Translations under genes and position numbers: made by a program
In this document: positions 1 to 6,808 of the stretch, piece after piece
Position numbering within the stretch: position 1 is the first letter of the stretch
Layout of the letters: each line of letters opens with the position of its first letter
Notes under the pieces: generated by a model
What the model was told of the DNA's origin: nothing
What the model saw: only the letters and a program-made list of their open reading frames with translations
Database searches by the model: none
Assembly (NCBI GenBank): GCA_013139625.1
Contig: WTAK01000449.1
Span: 1 to 9,604 of the forward strand
DNA from: Candidatus Delongbacteria bacterium
GTDB lineage: Bacteria > UBA4055
Length of the DNA stretch: 9,604 nt
Direction: 5' to 3'

Positions 1-950
1 GCTATTACTCTACATTCCTGTAAGAAATTCAATTTTGATGAAAGTTCTTTTATCTTAGCAGCATCTTCATCACTTATAATGATATCAGCCTTATTTGTAC
101 CTTTTACTCCAATAGCATTTATTACTAGTGGATTACCGACAACTCTTGAATTTTGTTTAGCTTTTTCAACATCCTTTAAATATCCAAGCATTCCCTGCTG
201 AACAGCAAACTCTTTAGAAACATTTGCACTACCGTAAACTTCAGCTCCTGCTTTGCTGAATACTTTAGGAGATAATGCAGGTCTCAATTGAACTGCTCTA
301 CAGTCTACTATCAAACCAGTGTAAACACCCGGTGTTACAATATCTGAAAGTTTATAATCAGCTTCTCCGACTACCGCAGCATCCGCATCAAAACTTTGAC
401 CACCCATTGCAATATCACTAAGATCACCACTTAAACTCATAACAACGGTAACCTCAACTGATCCATCTTCAAAATAATGAGGTTTCCCTACCATTTTAAA
501 TGCTTTTGCAATACCTTCCACCTGAGTTTTAACAACATCGGAAGTAGTCATATAATTTTCTACAGTACTCTCACTTGAAAGATACATTCCTTTAACAGTA
601 GCTAACATATCTCTAATAGCATACATTTTAGCTGCATTGATAGCTCCGGCTCTTTTAACTGCCATATTTGGAGCATCAGGATTTGGAGCACCAATACCAG
701 TTGCTGTAATAGTTCTATTTGCCCAATCGATACCATTAACAACTATTGGTTCTACAGGTTCTTGAATAACAGTTTTAACAACATTCACAATCGGTGGAGT
801 CACTACTTTTTCAACAATCGGCTCTATCTTCTTTTCTACGATAGGTTCCGGTTTTACTTCTTTTCTCACTTCTTCTTTAACCGTGGCTGTTGAACAACCG
901 ACAGTAGCTAAGAACGATATTGAAACTAAGAATAATATAAATTTTTTCAT
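1..950 (-). CDS. LPP20-like lipoprotein, tandem paralog of its upstream neighbour (3' end cut by window edge)
   Basis: An ATG at 948-950 opens a frame that stays open to the left edge, giving 316 full codons. The last residues, ECRVIA, match the paralog four codons before its stop, so only a few codons are missing. The N-terminus is a lipoprotein signal: two lysines, a hydrophobic run, then T-V-G-C with Cys19 as the likely lipidated residue. Residues ~20-68 form a linker rich in Pro, Glu, Val and Lys that the paralog lacks. This looks like a tether holding the folded domain away from the membrane. From IDW at ~71 on, the protein is about three-quarters identical to the gene at 963-1769. The central pattern (KRAGAINAAKMYAIRD, then GMYLSSES) resembles LPP20-family (PF02169) and FlgP-like envelope lipoproteins, recognised by eye only. 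It starts 12 bp after the paralog's stop, with AAGG about 8 nt before the ATG, so it is co-transcribed. The exact function is unknown. Confidence 0.85.
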   Translation of the reverse strand, partial: MKKFILFLVSISFLATVGCSTATVKEEVRKEVKPEPIVEKKIEPIVEKVVTPPIVNVVKTVIQEPVEPIVVNGIDWANRTITATGIGAPNPDAPNMAVKRAGAINAAKMYAIRDMLATVKGMYLSSESTVENYMTTSDVVKTQVEGIAKAFKMVGKPHYFEDGSVEVTVVMSLSGDLSDIAMGGQSFDADAAVVGEADYKLSDIVTPGVYTGLIVDCRAVQLRPALSPKVFSKAGAEVYGSANVSKEFAVQQGMLGYLKDVEKAKQNSRVVGNPLVINAIGVKGTNKADIIISDEDAAKIKELSSKLNFLQECRVI

Positions 951-962
951 TTTTTCAACCTT

Positions 963-1769
963 TTATTTAATAATCGCTATAACTCTACATTCACGTAAAA
1001 AATTCAAGTTAGCTGACAATTCTTTAACTTTTGCAGCATCTTCATCACTTATAACAATATCAGCTTTGTTAGTTCCTTGTACACCAATTGCTTTGATGAT
1101 ATAAGGATTATTCTGAACTCTTGAAGTTGCTTTTGCTTTTTCAATATCTTTTAGATATCCAAGCATTCCCTGTTGAACTGCAAAATCTCTAGAAACATTT
1201 GCACTTCCGTAAATTTCAGCACCAGATTTACTTAAAATTTTTGGAGCAAGTGCCGGTCTAAGTTGAACATCGCTGCAATCAATTATCAAACCAGTGTAAA
1301 CATCTGGAGAGCCAACAATATCTGAAAGTTTGTAATCAGCTTCGCCAACTGGTGCACTTCCATCAAATGATTGTTCTTTCATGATAAGAGCACTAAGATC
1401 TCCATCAATGCTCATCTCAACTGTAACTTCAACTGATCCATCTTCAAAATACTTAGGTTTGCCTACCATTCTGTAAGCCTTTGCAATACCTTCTACTTGA
1501 GTTTTTATGACATCAGAAGTAGTCATATAATTTTCAACAATGCTTTCACTGGAAAGATACATTCCTTTAATCGTAGCTACAAGATCTCTTACTGCATACA
1601 TTTTGGCAGCGTTTATTGCACCTGCTCTTTTTGCTGCCATATTAGGCATATTCGGATTTGGTGCTCCGATACCACTTGCTGTTACAACTCTTCTTTCCCA
1701 GTCGATATCTCCTTGAGCAAAAAGCGAAAGGATCATGATCAACATTGTAATGATCGTTAACTTCTTCAT
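963..1769 (-). CDS. LPP20-like secreted protein, non-lipidated paralog
   Basis: This 268-residue protein begins with a Sec signal (MKKLTIITMLIMILSLFA) with likely cleavage before QGDIDW. There is no lipobox Cys, so it is predicted to be soluble in the periplasm or extracellular, unlike its lipidated sister at 1-950. The mature domain starts almost at once with IDWERRVVTASGIGAPNP. It then has an alanine-rich helix (AAKRAGAINAAKMYAVRD), the segment GMYLSSES, and a beta-rich stretch FEDGSVEVTVEMSIDGDL. This order (ARRAA-type helix, strand, helix, VTV strand) recalls LPP20/FlgP-like proteins. That is family resemblance by eye, not a database hit. A second half (VYTGLIIDCSDVQLRPALAPKI to the C-terminal VIAIIK) is also shared with the sister and may be a separate small domain. 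AGAGGT lies about 6 nt before the ATG. It sits 36 bp after the FecR gene and 12 bp before the sister gene, so it is the middle gene of a three-gene operon. Confidence 0.88.
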   Translation of the reverse strand: MKKLTIITMLIMILSLFAQGDIDWERRVVTASGIGAPNPNMPNMAAKRAGAINAAKMYAVRDLVATIKGMYLSSESIVENYMTTSDVIKTQVEGIAKAYRMVGKPKYFEDGSVEVTVEMSIDGDLSALIMKEQSFDGSAPVGEADYKLSDIVGSPDVYTGLIIDCSDVQLRPALAPKILSKSGAEIYGSANVSRDFAVQQGMLGYLKDIEKAKATSRVQNNPYIIKAIGVQGTNKADIVISDEDAAKVKELSANLNFLRECRVIAIIK

Positions 1770-1805
1770 AAATTACCTCTTTGTTTCGTTAATTTATTTT
1801 AATTT

Positions 1806-2783
1806 TTATTTCAAACCTCTTTTTCTATCACGCATTTTATTCCATTTAACCCAATCAGTTGCTTCTTCCTTATCTTTTGCAGAAAAATCACCTGCTGAAA
1901 TTACTTTCCCTGTTCTATCAAATTTAATTGATTGCATATTCTTAACAACATATACCCATTCTTTAAGTGATACTTCTTTAGGTCCCGATACTTCTTTTGG
2001 TCCAAATGTTTGTTTCGGTGCTTTGAATTCTCTTACTGATTTTGGAGCTAATGAATTCATGTTATTCTTTGAATTTGATATCTTAACTTCTCCGTGATAA
2101 ACTTTCATCTCAGTAATATCACCGACTTTTGACATTCTAAAGTTAGTACCTGTAATTGCGGCAGCGGCAATATCTGTGTCCATCATAAATTCACTTTCAT
2201 CATCAACTGAGTTTATTTGAGCCCAAAGATCACCTTCTTCAAGGATTATATTTGTTTTCTGCTTACCATCTTTTGCTTCTTCATACAATGCCACAAGATC
2301 AATCGTCGTTTTAGGAGCTAACCTAAGAATATCCATTCCCGCAAGCTCAAGTTCAGCTCTGGATTTCTTCATTGTTCTATATGATTCTCCTGATCTTACT
2401 TTTGCTTTTTCTGCAACATTTATTTTCCAGTCACTTTCTTCAACAGCTTTCTTTCTTACTTTCCCTTCTACGTAAGAAACGACACCTTTTTCATCAGTAT
2501 ATGAAGCCTTCGGTTTCTCTTCAGTGACCGGCATCACAGCATCTGCAATTTCTTCGCTTATGGCTTCAGAAACTATTTTTTCAGGAGTTTCTACTTTTTC
2601 AATCACTTCAATTTTTTCTTCAACAATAACTTCGGCAATGATATCATTGGAGGCAGCTGCTTTACTCTCTTCCACCCTTATTTGGTCATCGCTTACAGTA
2701 TCCACACTTTTACATGATAACTGTATTAGTAAGGCCATTGATAGCAAAATTATACCTATATATCGCATTGATCTTTTCCTCAT
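1806..2783 (-). CDS. FecR-domain lipoprotein
   Basis: This is a 325-residue predicted lipoprotein. A basic start (MRKRSMRYIG), a hydrophobic run and Q-L-S-C give Cys24 as the likely lipidated residue. The Q three before the Cys is unusual for a lipobox. Residues ~30-95 are an acidic Glu/Val/Ile-rich linker. From ~98 (GVVSYVEGKVRKK) to ~230 (MKVYHGEVKIS) lies a FecR domain (PF04773-type), with the usual VRSGESYRTMKKSRAELEL and ITGTNFR stretches. FecR itself is a transmembrane regulator of a sigma factor. This protein has neither the cytoplasmic anti-sigma part nor a sigma gene beside it, so a structural or ligand-binding envelope role is more likely. Hexapeptide repeats (APKQTF, GPKEVS, GPKEVS) follow the domain, and the tail is basic. 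The start could instead be Met6 (ATG at 2766-2768), which has AGGA about 8 nt upstream, whereas the first ATG has only a weak AGAAGAA. It is the first gene of the operon with the two LPP20-like paralogs. Confidence 0.87.
   Translation of the reverse strand: MRKRSMRYIGIILLSMALLIQLSCKSVDTVSDDQIRVEESKAAASNDIIAEVIVEEKIEVIEKVETPEKIVSEAISEEIADAVMPVTEEKPKASYTDEKGVVSYVEGKVRKKAVEESDWKINVAEKAKVRSGESYRTMKKSRAELELAGMDILRLAPKTTIDLVALYEEAKDGKQKTNIILEEGDLWAQINSVDDESEFMMDTDIAAAAITGTNFRMSKVGDITEMKVYHGEVKISNSKNNMNSLAPKSVREFKAPKQTFGPKEVSGPKEVSLKEWVYVVKNMQSIKFDRTGKVISAGDFSAKDKEEATDWVKWNKMRDRKRGLK
1969..2022 (-). repeat. Degenerate 18-bp tandem repeat inside the FecR-domain gene
   Basis: Three adjacent 18-bp units (1969-1986, 1987-2004, 2005-2022) encode the hexapeptides GPKEVS, GPKEVS and APKQTF. 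The first two units are nearly identical at DNA level and the third is diverged. The Pro/Lys-containing units sit between the FecR domain and the C-terminal tail, so they probably act as a flexible spacer. Confidence 0.6.
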
Positions 2784-2825
2784 TTTATTTCTTCTTTTCT
2801 TATATTAATGTTATATAATGAACCT

Positions 2826-2856
2826 ACAATATTGCAAAACTAGACTGTTTTGTCAA
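2826..2856 (-). promoter_or_regulatory. Candidate promoter of the FecR/LPP20-like operon
   Basis: On the minus strand there is a perfect TTGACA (2851-2856). It is followed by TATTGT (2826-2831) at 19-bp spacing or by AATATT (2828-2833) at 17-bp spacing. The -35 is strong and the -10 uncertain. The position, about 45-70 bp before the FecR-gene start and just beyond the msr-operon palindromes, suits an operon promoter. Confidence 0.45.
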
Positions 2857-2894
2857 CATAAAAAAAACAAATTATAGTGATTTTAGGCACAAAT

Positions 2895-2913
2895 CATAAG
2901 TTGGTCACTTATG
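2895..2913. repeat. Short hairpin, 7-bp arms
   Basis: CATAAGT (2895-2901) and ACTTATG (2907-2913) are perfect inverted copies around the 5-nt loop TGGTC. The last base is also the first base of the 28-bp palindrome at 2913-2940, so the two structures abut. It lies between the msr gene and the FecR-operon promoter. It has no T-run typical of an intrinsic terminator. Confidence 0.6.
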
Positions 2914-2940
2914 TAGGGGACGCAGATCTGCGTCCCCTAC
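2913..2940. repeat. Perfect 28-bp GC-rich palindrome after the msr gene
   Basis: The half-site GTAGGGGACGCAGA is followed directly by its exact reverse complement TCTGCGTCCCCTAC. In RNA it could form a 12-bp stem with a GAUC loop. It starts 3 bp after the stop of the Msr fusion and is far more GC-rich than its surroundings. No U-run follows on the minus strand, so it is not a canonical intrinsic terminator. It could be a REP-like dispersed element, a 3'-end RNA stabiliser or a non-canonical transcription block. A copy search in the genome would separate these. Confidence 0.7.
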
Positions 2941-2943
2941 TGT

Positions 2944-3870
2944 TTAAAATCGTTTTTCTTTACCGTGACAGTAAGGTAATGACCCCTTGTTATCATAGTA
3001 ATCCTGATGGTAATCTTCAGCACCATAGAATTCAGCAATTTGTTTAATAATTGTAGCTACATCATAGCCTTTAGATTTAAGTATGTCGATCAGATTTTCA
3101 GTAATAATTTTCTCTTCGTCATTTGAATAGAATACTACTGATTTATACTGTTCTCCAATATCTGGGCCTTGACCATTCGTCTGAGTAGGATCATGGATCT
3201 CAAAAAATTCCTTTGCTAATGTCTCAAAATTAGTTTTTCTATCATCGTAAATAATTTCGACACTTTCATAATGACCAGTAGTTCCGGAGGTAACATCACG
3301 ATAGGTCGGATCATCTACATGTCCGCCCATGTAACCCGAAACAACATCTATAACTCCATCTATTTTCTCCATGTAATATTCCACACCCCAGAAACATCCA
3401 CCAGCAAAATATGCCCTTTTGGTATTCTCTCCTGGGATAAAATCTATTGAAACAGAGTTTACACAATGTCTAGTATTTTTGTCTGTTAAATTTTCGCCTT
3501 CGAATACATGCCCTAAATGGGCTCCGCATTTTACGCAAGTAATCTCAGTTCTTCTTCCATCTCGATCTACAGTCCTTTTAACAGCATTTTCTATTTCATC
3601 ATCAAAACTGGGCCAGCCACAACCTGAGTTGAACTTATCTTCAGATTTATATAAAGGCGTATTACACTGTCTACAACTATACATTCCTTTTTCGTAGAAT
3701 TTATCATATTTACCACTAAAGGCCATTTCGGTTCCCTTGTGTATAATAACTCTTTCCTCTTCAGGTGTGAGATCGTTTAATTTCATATCTGTCATTTTAC
3801 TCCCCTTGCTTCCATTGATAGCTAAGACAGCCATATATATCGTTATGAGAACCGGCATTAAATATTTCAT
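2944..3870 (-). CDS. msrAB: Exported peptide-methionine sulfoxide reductase, MsrB-MsrA fusion
   Basis: This 308-residue bifunctional enzyme reduces both stereoisomers of methionine sulfoxide. The MsrB domain comes first (~30-145): zinc-site Cys66, Cys69, Cys112 and Cys115, the likely recycling Cys84 in SGCGWPSF, and catalytic Cys136 in RHCVNSVSIDF. The MsrA domain follows (~152-308): catalytic Cys159 in GGCFWG and a probable resolving Cys301 near the C-terminus. All key residues are present. The N-terminus (MKYLMPVLITIYMAVLAING) is a hydrophobic export signal or anchor without a lipobox, so action outside the cytoplasm is inferred. The SD GTAGGAT overlaps the TAG stop of the small lipoprotein gene 9 bp upstream, so the two are co-transcribed and perhaps translationally coupled. 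A start at Met26 would give a cytoplasmic form but lacks the good SD. Confidence 0.95.
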   Translation of the reverse strand: MKYLMPVLITIYMAVLAINGSKGSKMTDMKLNDLTPEEERVIIHKGTEMAFSGKYDKFYEKGMYSCRQCNTPLYKSEDKFNSGCGWPSFDDEIENAVKRTVDRDGRRTEITCVKCGAHLGHVFEGENLTDKNTRHCVNSVSIDFIPGENTKRAYFAGGCFWGVEYYMEKIDGVIDVVSGYMGGHVDDPTYRDVTSGTTGHYESVEIIYDDRKTNFETLAKEFFEIHDPTQTNGQGPDIGEQYKSVVFYSNDEEKIITENLIDILKSKGYDVATIIKQIAEFYGAEDYHQDYYDNKGSLPYCHGKEKRF

Positions 3871-3879
3871 AACACTATC

Positions 3880-4206
3880 CTACTTCTTATACATTTTTTG
3901 AGCGATCTCCATCATTCTTTTCTGAACTTTAACCATATCTTCTTCACTAAGTTTTTCCATCTTGCCTTCCCATTTCTTAGACCACTCTTCCATCTCTTTA
4001 CCCATTTTTGCCAGTTCTTCATCTACTTTGCCATCTACTTTGCCATCTCCTTTTGCAGCTTTTTCCATCAATGGCATATACTTTGTCATCATCTTTTCAT
4101 ACTGATCAAGCATGGCATCCATATCACTTGTTTTACCACAACTTATAACAGACATTGTTACTACAAATAATAAGACCAACATTGCGCTACTGAATTTCTT
4201 AAACAT
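3880..4206 (-). CDS. Small coiled-coil lipoprotein, function unknown
   Basis: This 108-residue protein has a lipoprotein signal: FKK, a hydrophobic stretch, then V-I-S-C with Cys23 as the likely lipidated residue. The mature part is short, highly charged and helical, rich in Lys, Glu and Met (e.g. EEWSKKWEGKMEKLSEEDMVK), and probably forms a coiled coil. A GKVDGKVD repeat interrupts it near residue 60. I do not recognise a family. The start is supported by CAGGAG about 6 nt before the ATG. It is first in an operon with the exported MsrB-MsrA fusion 9 bp downstream. The mature part has about ten Met residues, which makes it a conceivable oxidation target or partner of that enzyme, but this is inference. 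It stops in TAG, which forms part of the next gene's ribosome binding site. Confidence 0.85.
   Translation of the reverse strand: MFKKFSSAMLVLLFVVTMSVISCGKTSDMDAMLDQYEKMMTKYMPLMEKAAKGDGKVDGKVDEELAKMGKEMEEWSKKWEGKMEKLSEEDMVKVQKRMMEIAQKMYKK
4021..4044 (-). repeat. 12-bp tandem repeat in the small lipoprotein gene
   Basis: ATCTACTTTGCC occurs twice in a row on the plus strand, and a partial third unit (ATCTCC) follows. In frame it encodes GKVD GKVD. It is a likely site of in-frame length change between strains. Confidence 0.65.
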
Positions 4207-4243
4207 TACTGACTCCTGTATTTAGTATTTTTTGTTCATCTGA

Positions 4244-4272
4244 TATATAATTCGAATCTAAAAATAAATCAA
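4244..4272 (-). promoter_or_regulatory. Candidate promoter of the lipoprotein-msr operon
   Basis: On the minus strand TTGATT (4267-4272) is followed, 17 bp on, by TATATA (4244-4249). It lies just past the nrdJ terminator and about 40 bp before the lipoprotein ATG. This supports the view that the lipoprotein-msr pair is transcribed independently of nrdJ. Confidence 0.5.
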
Positions 4273-4278
4273 GGAAAG

Positions 4279-4309
4279 AAAAAAGGGATAAAGCTTAGTT
4301 TATCCCTTT
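4279..4309 (-). terminator. Intrinsic terminator of nrdJ
   Basis: On the minus strand AAAGGGATAAA and TTTATCCCTTT form a perfect 11-bp stem around a 6-nt loop (CTAAGC). The stem runs directly into a T6 tract (4279-4284) that includes its last three bases. It begins 20 bp after the nrdJ stop and separates nrdJ from the lipoprotein-msr operon. Confidence 0.88.
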
Positions 4310-4315
4310 CAAATT

Positions 4316-4349
4316 GTTATAGTAAGTGCTTAGGAGCACTTACTATAAC
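4316..4349 (-). other. 15-bp perfect hairpin spanning the nrdJ stop codon
   Basis: GTTATAGTAAGTGCT (4316-4330) and AGCACTTACTATAAC (4335-4349) are exact inverted copies around a 4-nt loop. The hairpin covers the codons for the last residues (YSKCS) and the stop (4330-4332). It comes 6 bp before the terminator stem. A role in mRNA 3'-end protection or in termination is possible. No U-run follows this stem itself. Confidence 0.7.
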
Positions 4350-6606
4350 CACAACTGTGGCATGTCATACACCCTTCTTGCATAATCAAAGAACCATTAC
4401 ACTTTGGGCAGATAGATCCACTCTTTGCTATAGTGTTCTTTGGCTCATCAGCCTTTGGAGTTTCAACTTTTTCTCCGTAATATCTCTTCAATATTTTCCC
4501 GATACCATCAGGCATTGAAAGTATTTGTTCTCCATTATGCCATACCGGAGCAGGTCCACTGATTCCAATAAGTTGCTTTTCAATAACTCCAATATCAACA
4601 CCTGCTCTCAATGATAAGGAAACCATACGACTGATCGCCTCACTCATTGCTGCTGCATTTCCACCGGCCTTACCAATTGATGCAAATACTTCAAAAGGTT
4701 TACCTTCATCGGTATTAACTGTCACATACATTGTTCCTTCACCAGTATTAACCTTGTAAGTTTTACCTTCCATAACATCAGGTCTTCCCATTGGTACGTG
4801 CCCTGCTTCCTCAGCTTCAGCTTTTCTATCCTCGTTGGTCTTTGTACCTGTATTTAGAACTTGGAATGGACGACATCCATCTCTGTAAACTGTTATACCT
4901 TTACATGCTGATTCATACGCTTGAAGATAAGCATCTCTGATATCATCTTTAGTTGCTGAATTATCAAAATTAACTGTCTTACTTATTGAACTGTCAACAT
5001 ACTCTTGGAAACCTGACTGCATAGCAACATGATAGTATGGTGAAATTTCCTGTGAAGTTACAAATATATCTTTTAGCTCTTGAGGTATCTCATCTATATT
5101 CTCAAGTCTTCCAACTTCTGATATTTTTTCCATAAGTTCATCTGTATAAATCCCTCTATCAACTAAAGCTTCTTTTAAAATAGGATTTACATAAAGAAAT
5201 TTATTATCATCCATTACCTGCTTAACATATACTAATGCAAAATTAGGCTCAATACCACCGGAAGTTTCTGCCAACATACCAATAGTTCCTGTTGGAGCTA
5301 CCGTTGTCACATTAGAGTTTCTCATTGGGTTTTTATAGATAGATTTATCAATATTCGGGAATGACCCTCTTGTTTCTGCCAACTTTTGTGATGCCTCAGT
5401 TGCATTTCCATGGATAAATGCCATCAATTTTTTACCAAGTGTAACACCTTGATCACTGTTATAAGGAATTTCTAACTTAAAAAGTAAATCTGCAAAACCC
5501 ATAACACCAAGACCGATATTTCTGTTTGCTTTCGCTATATCGTAGATCTTTTCGATAGGATATTTACCGACTTCGATCACATTGTCTAAGAAAAGAACTG
5601 AATCTTCTACAACACCTTTCAATCTGTCCCAATCAATAGAATTATCTTTTTTTACGAAGAAATTACTTACGTTGATTGAACCTAAATTACAGCTACCGTA
5701 AGGCAGTAGAGGTTGTTCTCCACATGGGTTAGTTGCTGCTATCTTACCAACTCCGGGGATCGTATTGCCTTTGTTTACCTTATCAATGAAAACGATACCA
5801 GGTTCTCCTGTTGACCATGCATGATGAACGATTGCATCCATCACTTCTTGAGCATTCTTTTTACCCAATGGCTTTTCTTTATGATATAAAGTATAATCAG
5901 TACCTTCCTTGTATGCTTTCATGAAATCATCTGTGATTGCAACTGAAATATTAAAATTTGTAAGCTTTGAAGTATCTTCTTTACAGCTGATAAAACTCAT
6001 TATCTCTGGGTGATCAACTCTAAGAATACCCATATTGGCTCCTCTTCTAACTCCACCCTGCTTGATAGTTTCTGTGGCAGCATTAAAAACTGACATGAAA
6101 CTGATCGGTCCACTTGCTGTTCCTGCTGTTGTTTGAACATTTGATCCTGTAGGTCTTAAATTACTGAAGTCAAATCCTGTTCCACCTCCAGATTTATGGA
6201 TCAAGGCAGCATCTCTTACCGTTGTAAAAATATCATTCATAGAATCTTCTATCGGCAATACGAAACATGCACTAAGATTTGGCAATTCTCTACCTGCATT
6301 CATTAATGTAGGAGAATTAGGGAAAAAGTCTTTCCTTGCCATTAATTTATAGAATTTTTCTTCTGTCTTCTTTAATTCTGTGGCAGACATTTTTGGACAT
6401 GCCTTTTTACTACCGGCAGCAATAGCTTTTGCAACTCTGATGAAAAGATCTCTTGGTTCTTCGATCGGCTCTTTTGTATCAAGGTCTTTTATCAGGTATC
6501 TTTTATTTAAAATCACGAGAGAATTTTCAGTAAACTCTATATCGGGAAATCTTTTGTAATCTGTGTTTTTTGCTGCGGCTTTTTTTGTTTTCTTCTTCTG
6601 AGGCAT
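4330..6606 (-). CDS. nrdJ: Adenosylcobalamin-dependent (class II) ribonucleoside reductase
   Basis: It converts ribonucleotides to deoxyribonucleotides with a B12-generated thiyl radical, so it needs no O2. Numbered from an upstream ATG at 6612 (760 residues), the motifs are SACFVLP with Cys116, NPCGE with Asn295, radical Cys297 and Glu299, and GSCNLGSIN with Cys308. Cys116 and Cys308 are the expected redox pair. GGGTGFDFSNLRPTGS and RRGANMG are typical of the barrel. Residues ~620-715 look like a TSCPD domain. The C-terminus is a zinc ribbon with six Cys (735, 738, 748, 751, 754, 759), expected to bind zinc and relay electrons to the active site. I chose Met3 (ATG at 6604-6606) because GGAG lies 8 nt before it but only 2 nt before the ATG at 6612. 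It is a single-gene unit with its own promoter, NrdR-like boxes and terminator. No nrdAB or nrdDG genes are nearby. Confidence 0.96.
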   Translation of the reverse strand: MPQKKKTKKAAAKNTDYKRFPDIEFTENSLVILNKRYLIKDLDTKEPIEEPRDLFIRVAKAIAAGSKKACPKMSATELKKTEEKFYKLMARKDFFPNSPTLMNAGRELPNLSACFVLPIEDSMNDIFTTVRDAALIHKSGGGTGFDFSNLRPTGSNVQTTAGTASGPISFMSVFNAATETIKQGGVRRGANMGILRVDHPEIMSFISCKEDTSKLTNFNISVAITDDFMKAYKEGTDYTLYHKEKPLGKKNAQEVMDAIVHHAWSTGEPGIVFIDKVNKGNTIPGVGKIAATNPCGEQPLLPYGSCNLGSINVSNFFVKKDNSIDWDRLKGVVEDSVLFLDNVIEVGKYPIEKIYDIAKANRNIGLGVMGFADLLFKLEIPYNSDQGVTLGKKLMAFIHGNATEASQKLAETRGSFPNIDKSIYKNPMRNSNVTTVAPTGTIGMLAETSGGIEPNFALVYVKQVMDDNKFLYVNPILKEALVDRGIYTDELMEKISEVGRLENIDEIPQELKDIFVTSQEISPYYHVAMQSGFQEYVDSSISKTVNFDNSATKDDIRDAYLQAYESACKGITVYRDGCRPFQVLNTGTKTNEDRKAEAEEAGHVPMGRPDVMEGKTYKVNTGEGTMYVTVNTDEGKPFEVFASIGKAGGNAAAMSEAISRMVSLSLRAGVDIGVIEKQLIGISGPAPVWHNGEQILSMPDGIGKILKRYYGEKVETPKADEPKNTIAKSGSICPKCNGSLIMQEGCMTCHSCGYSKCS

Positions 6607-6612
6607 AACCAT

Positions 6613-6702
6613 CTCTCCGTGGTGAAAATTTATTATAATTTTTTAATATGTGTAATGATTTACATCCAGGTCGTTGTGTAAAACGGAGAAGATTTTCTCT
6701 GT
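6613..6702 (-). promoter_or_regulatory. Structured nrdJ leader with anti-Shine-Dalgarno segment
   Basis: Read on the minus strand, the leader segment TTCTCCGT (6690-6683) can pair with ACGGAGAG (6620-6613), which contains the nrdJ ribosome binding site (7 Watson-Crick pairs plus one G-U). The same segment can instead pair with ACAGAGAA (6702-6695) in a local hairpin with a 4-nt loop and one mismatch. A second small stem, TTTACA/TGTAAA, joins 6677-6682 to 6659-6664. The two pairings are mutually exclusive, as in a translational switch. No known riboswitch class was recognised, and no B12 box was seen. Confidence 0.4.
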
Positions 6703-6729
6703 CTTAGTATGTTTCGTGGATCGAATAGC

Positions 6730-6759
6730 AATATACGGAACAAATAAATTACTTGTCAA
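6730..6759 (-). promoter_or_regulatory. nrdJ promoter
   Basis: On the minus strand a perfect TTGACA (6754-6759) is followed, after 18 bp, by TATATT (6730-6735, 5 of 6 matches to TATAAT). Transcription would start near 6723, giving a leader of about 110 nt. The same -35/-10 arrangement precedes the ATPase gene at 8560-8589. Confidence 0.6.
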
Positions 6760-6776
6760 GGATTATTTCTAAAAAA

Positions 6777-6792
6777 ACACTACATGTTGTGG
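6777..6792 (-). promoter_or_regulatory. NrdR box 1 (proximal)
   Basis: ACACTACATGTTGTGG matches the published 16-bp NrdR-box pattern (ACAC-W-ATATAT-W-GTGT) at 13 of 16 positions by my count. It is near-palindromic. It lies about 18 bp upstream of the nrdJ -35 and 32 bp from the second box. NrdR is an ATP/dATP-sensing repressor of ribonucleotide reductase genes. Confidence 0.75.
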
Positions 6793-6808
6793 TATTGTTT
6801 TAATTCGA

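Noticed and set aside
1806..2783. FecR-type sigma regulator of iron uptake
   Set aside because: The protein is a lipoprotein with no cytoplasmic anti-sigma segment, and no ECF sigma or TonB receptor gene is adjacent. Only the FecR domain fold is supported.
6613..6723. Cobalamin riboswitch upstream of nrdJ
   Set aside because: The leader is too short for the usual class and contains no recognisable B12 box or GCCACTG core. The structures seen are described as an unassigned leader instead.
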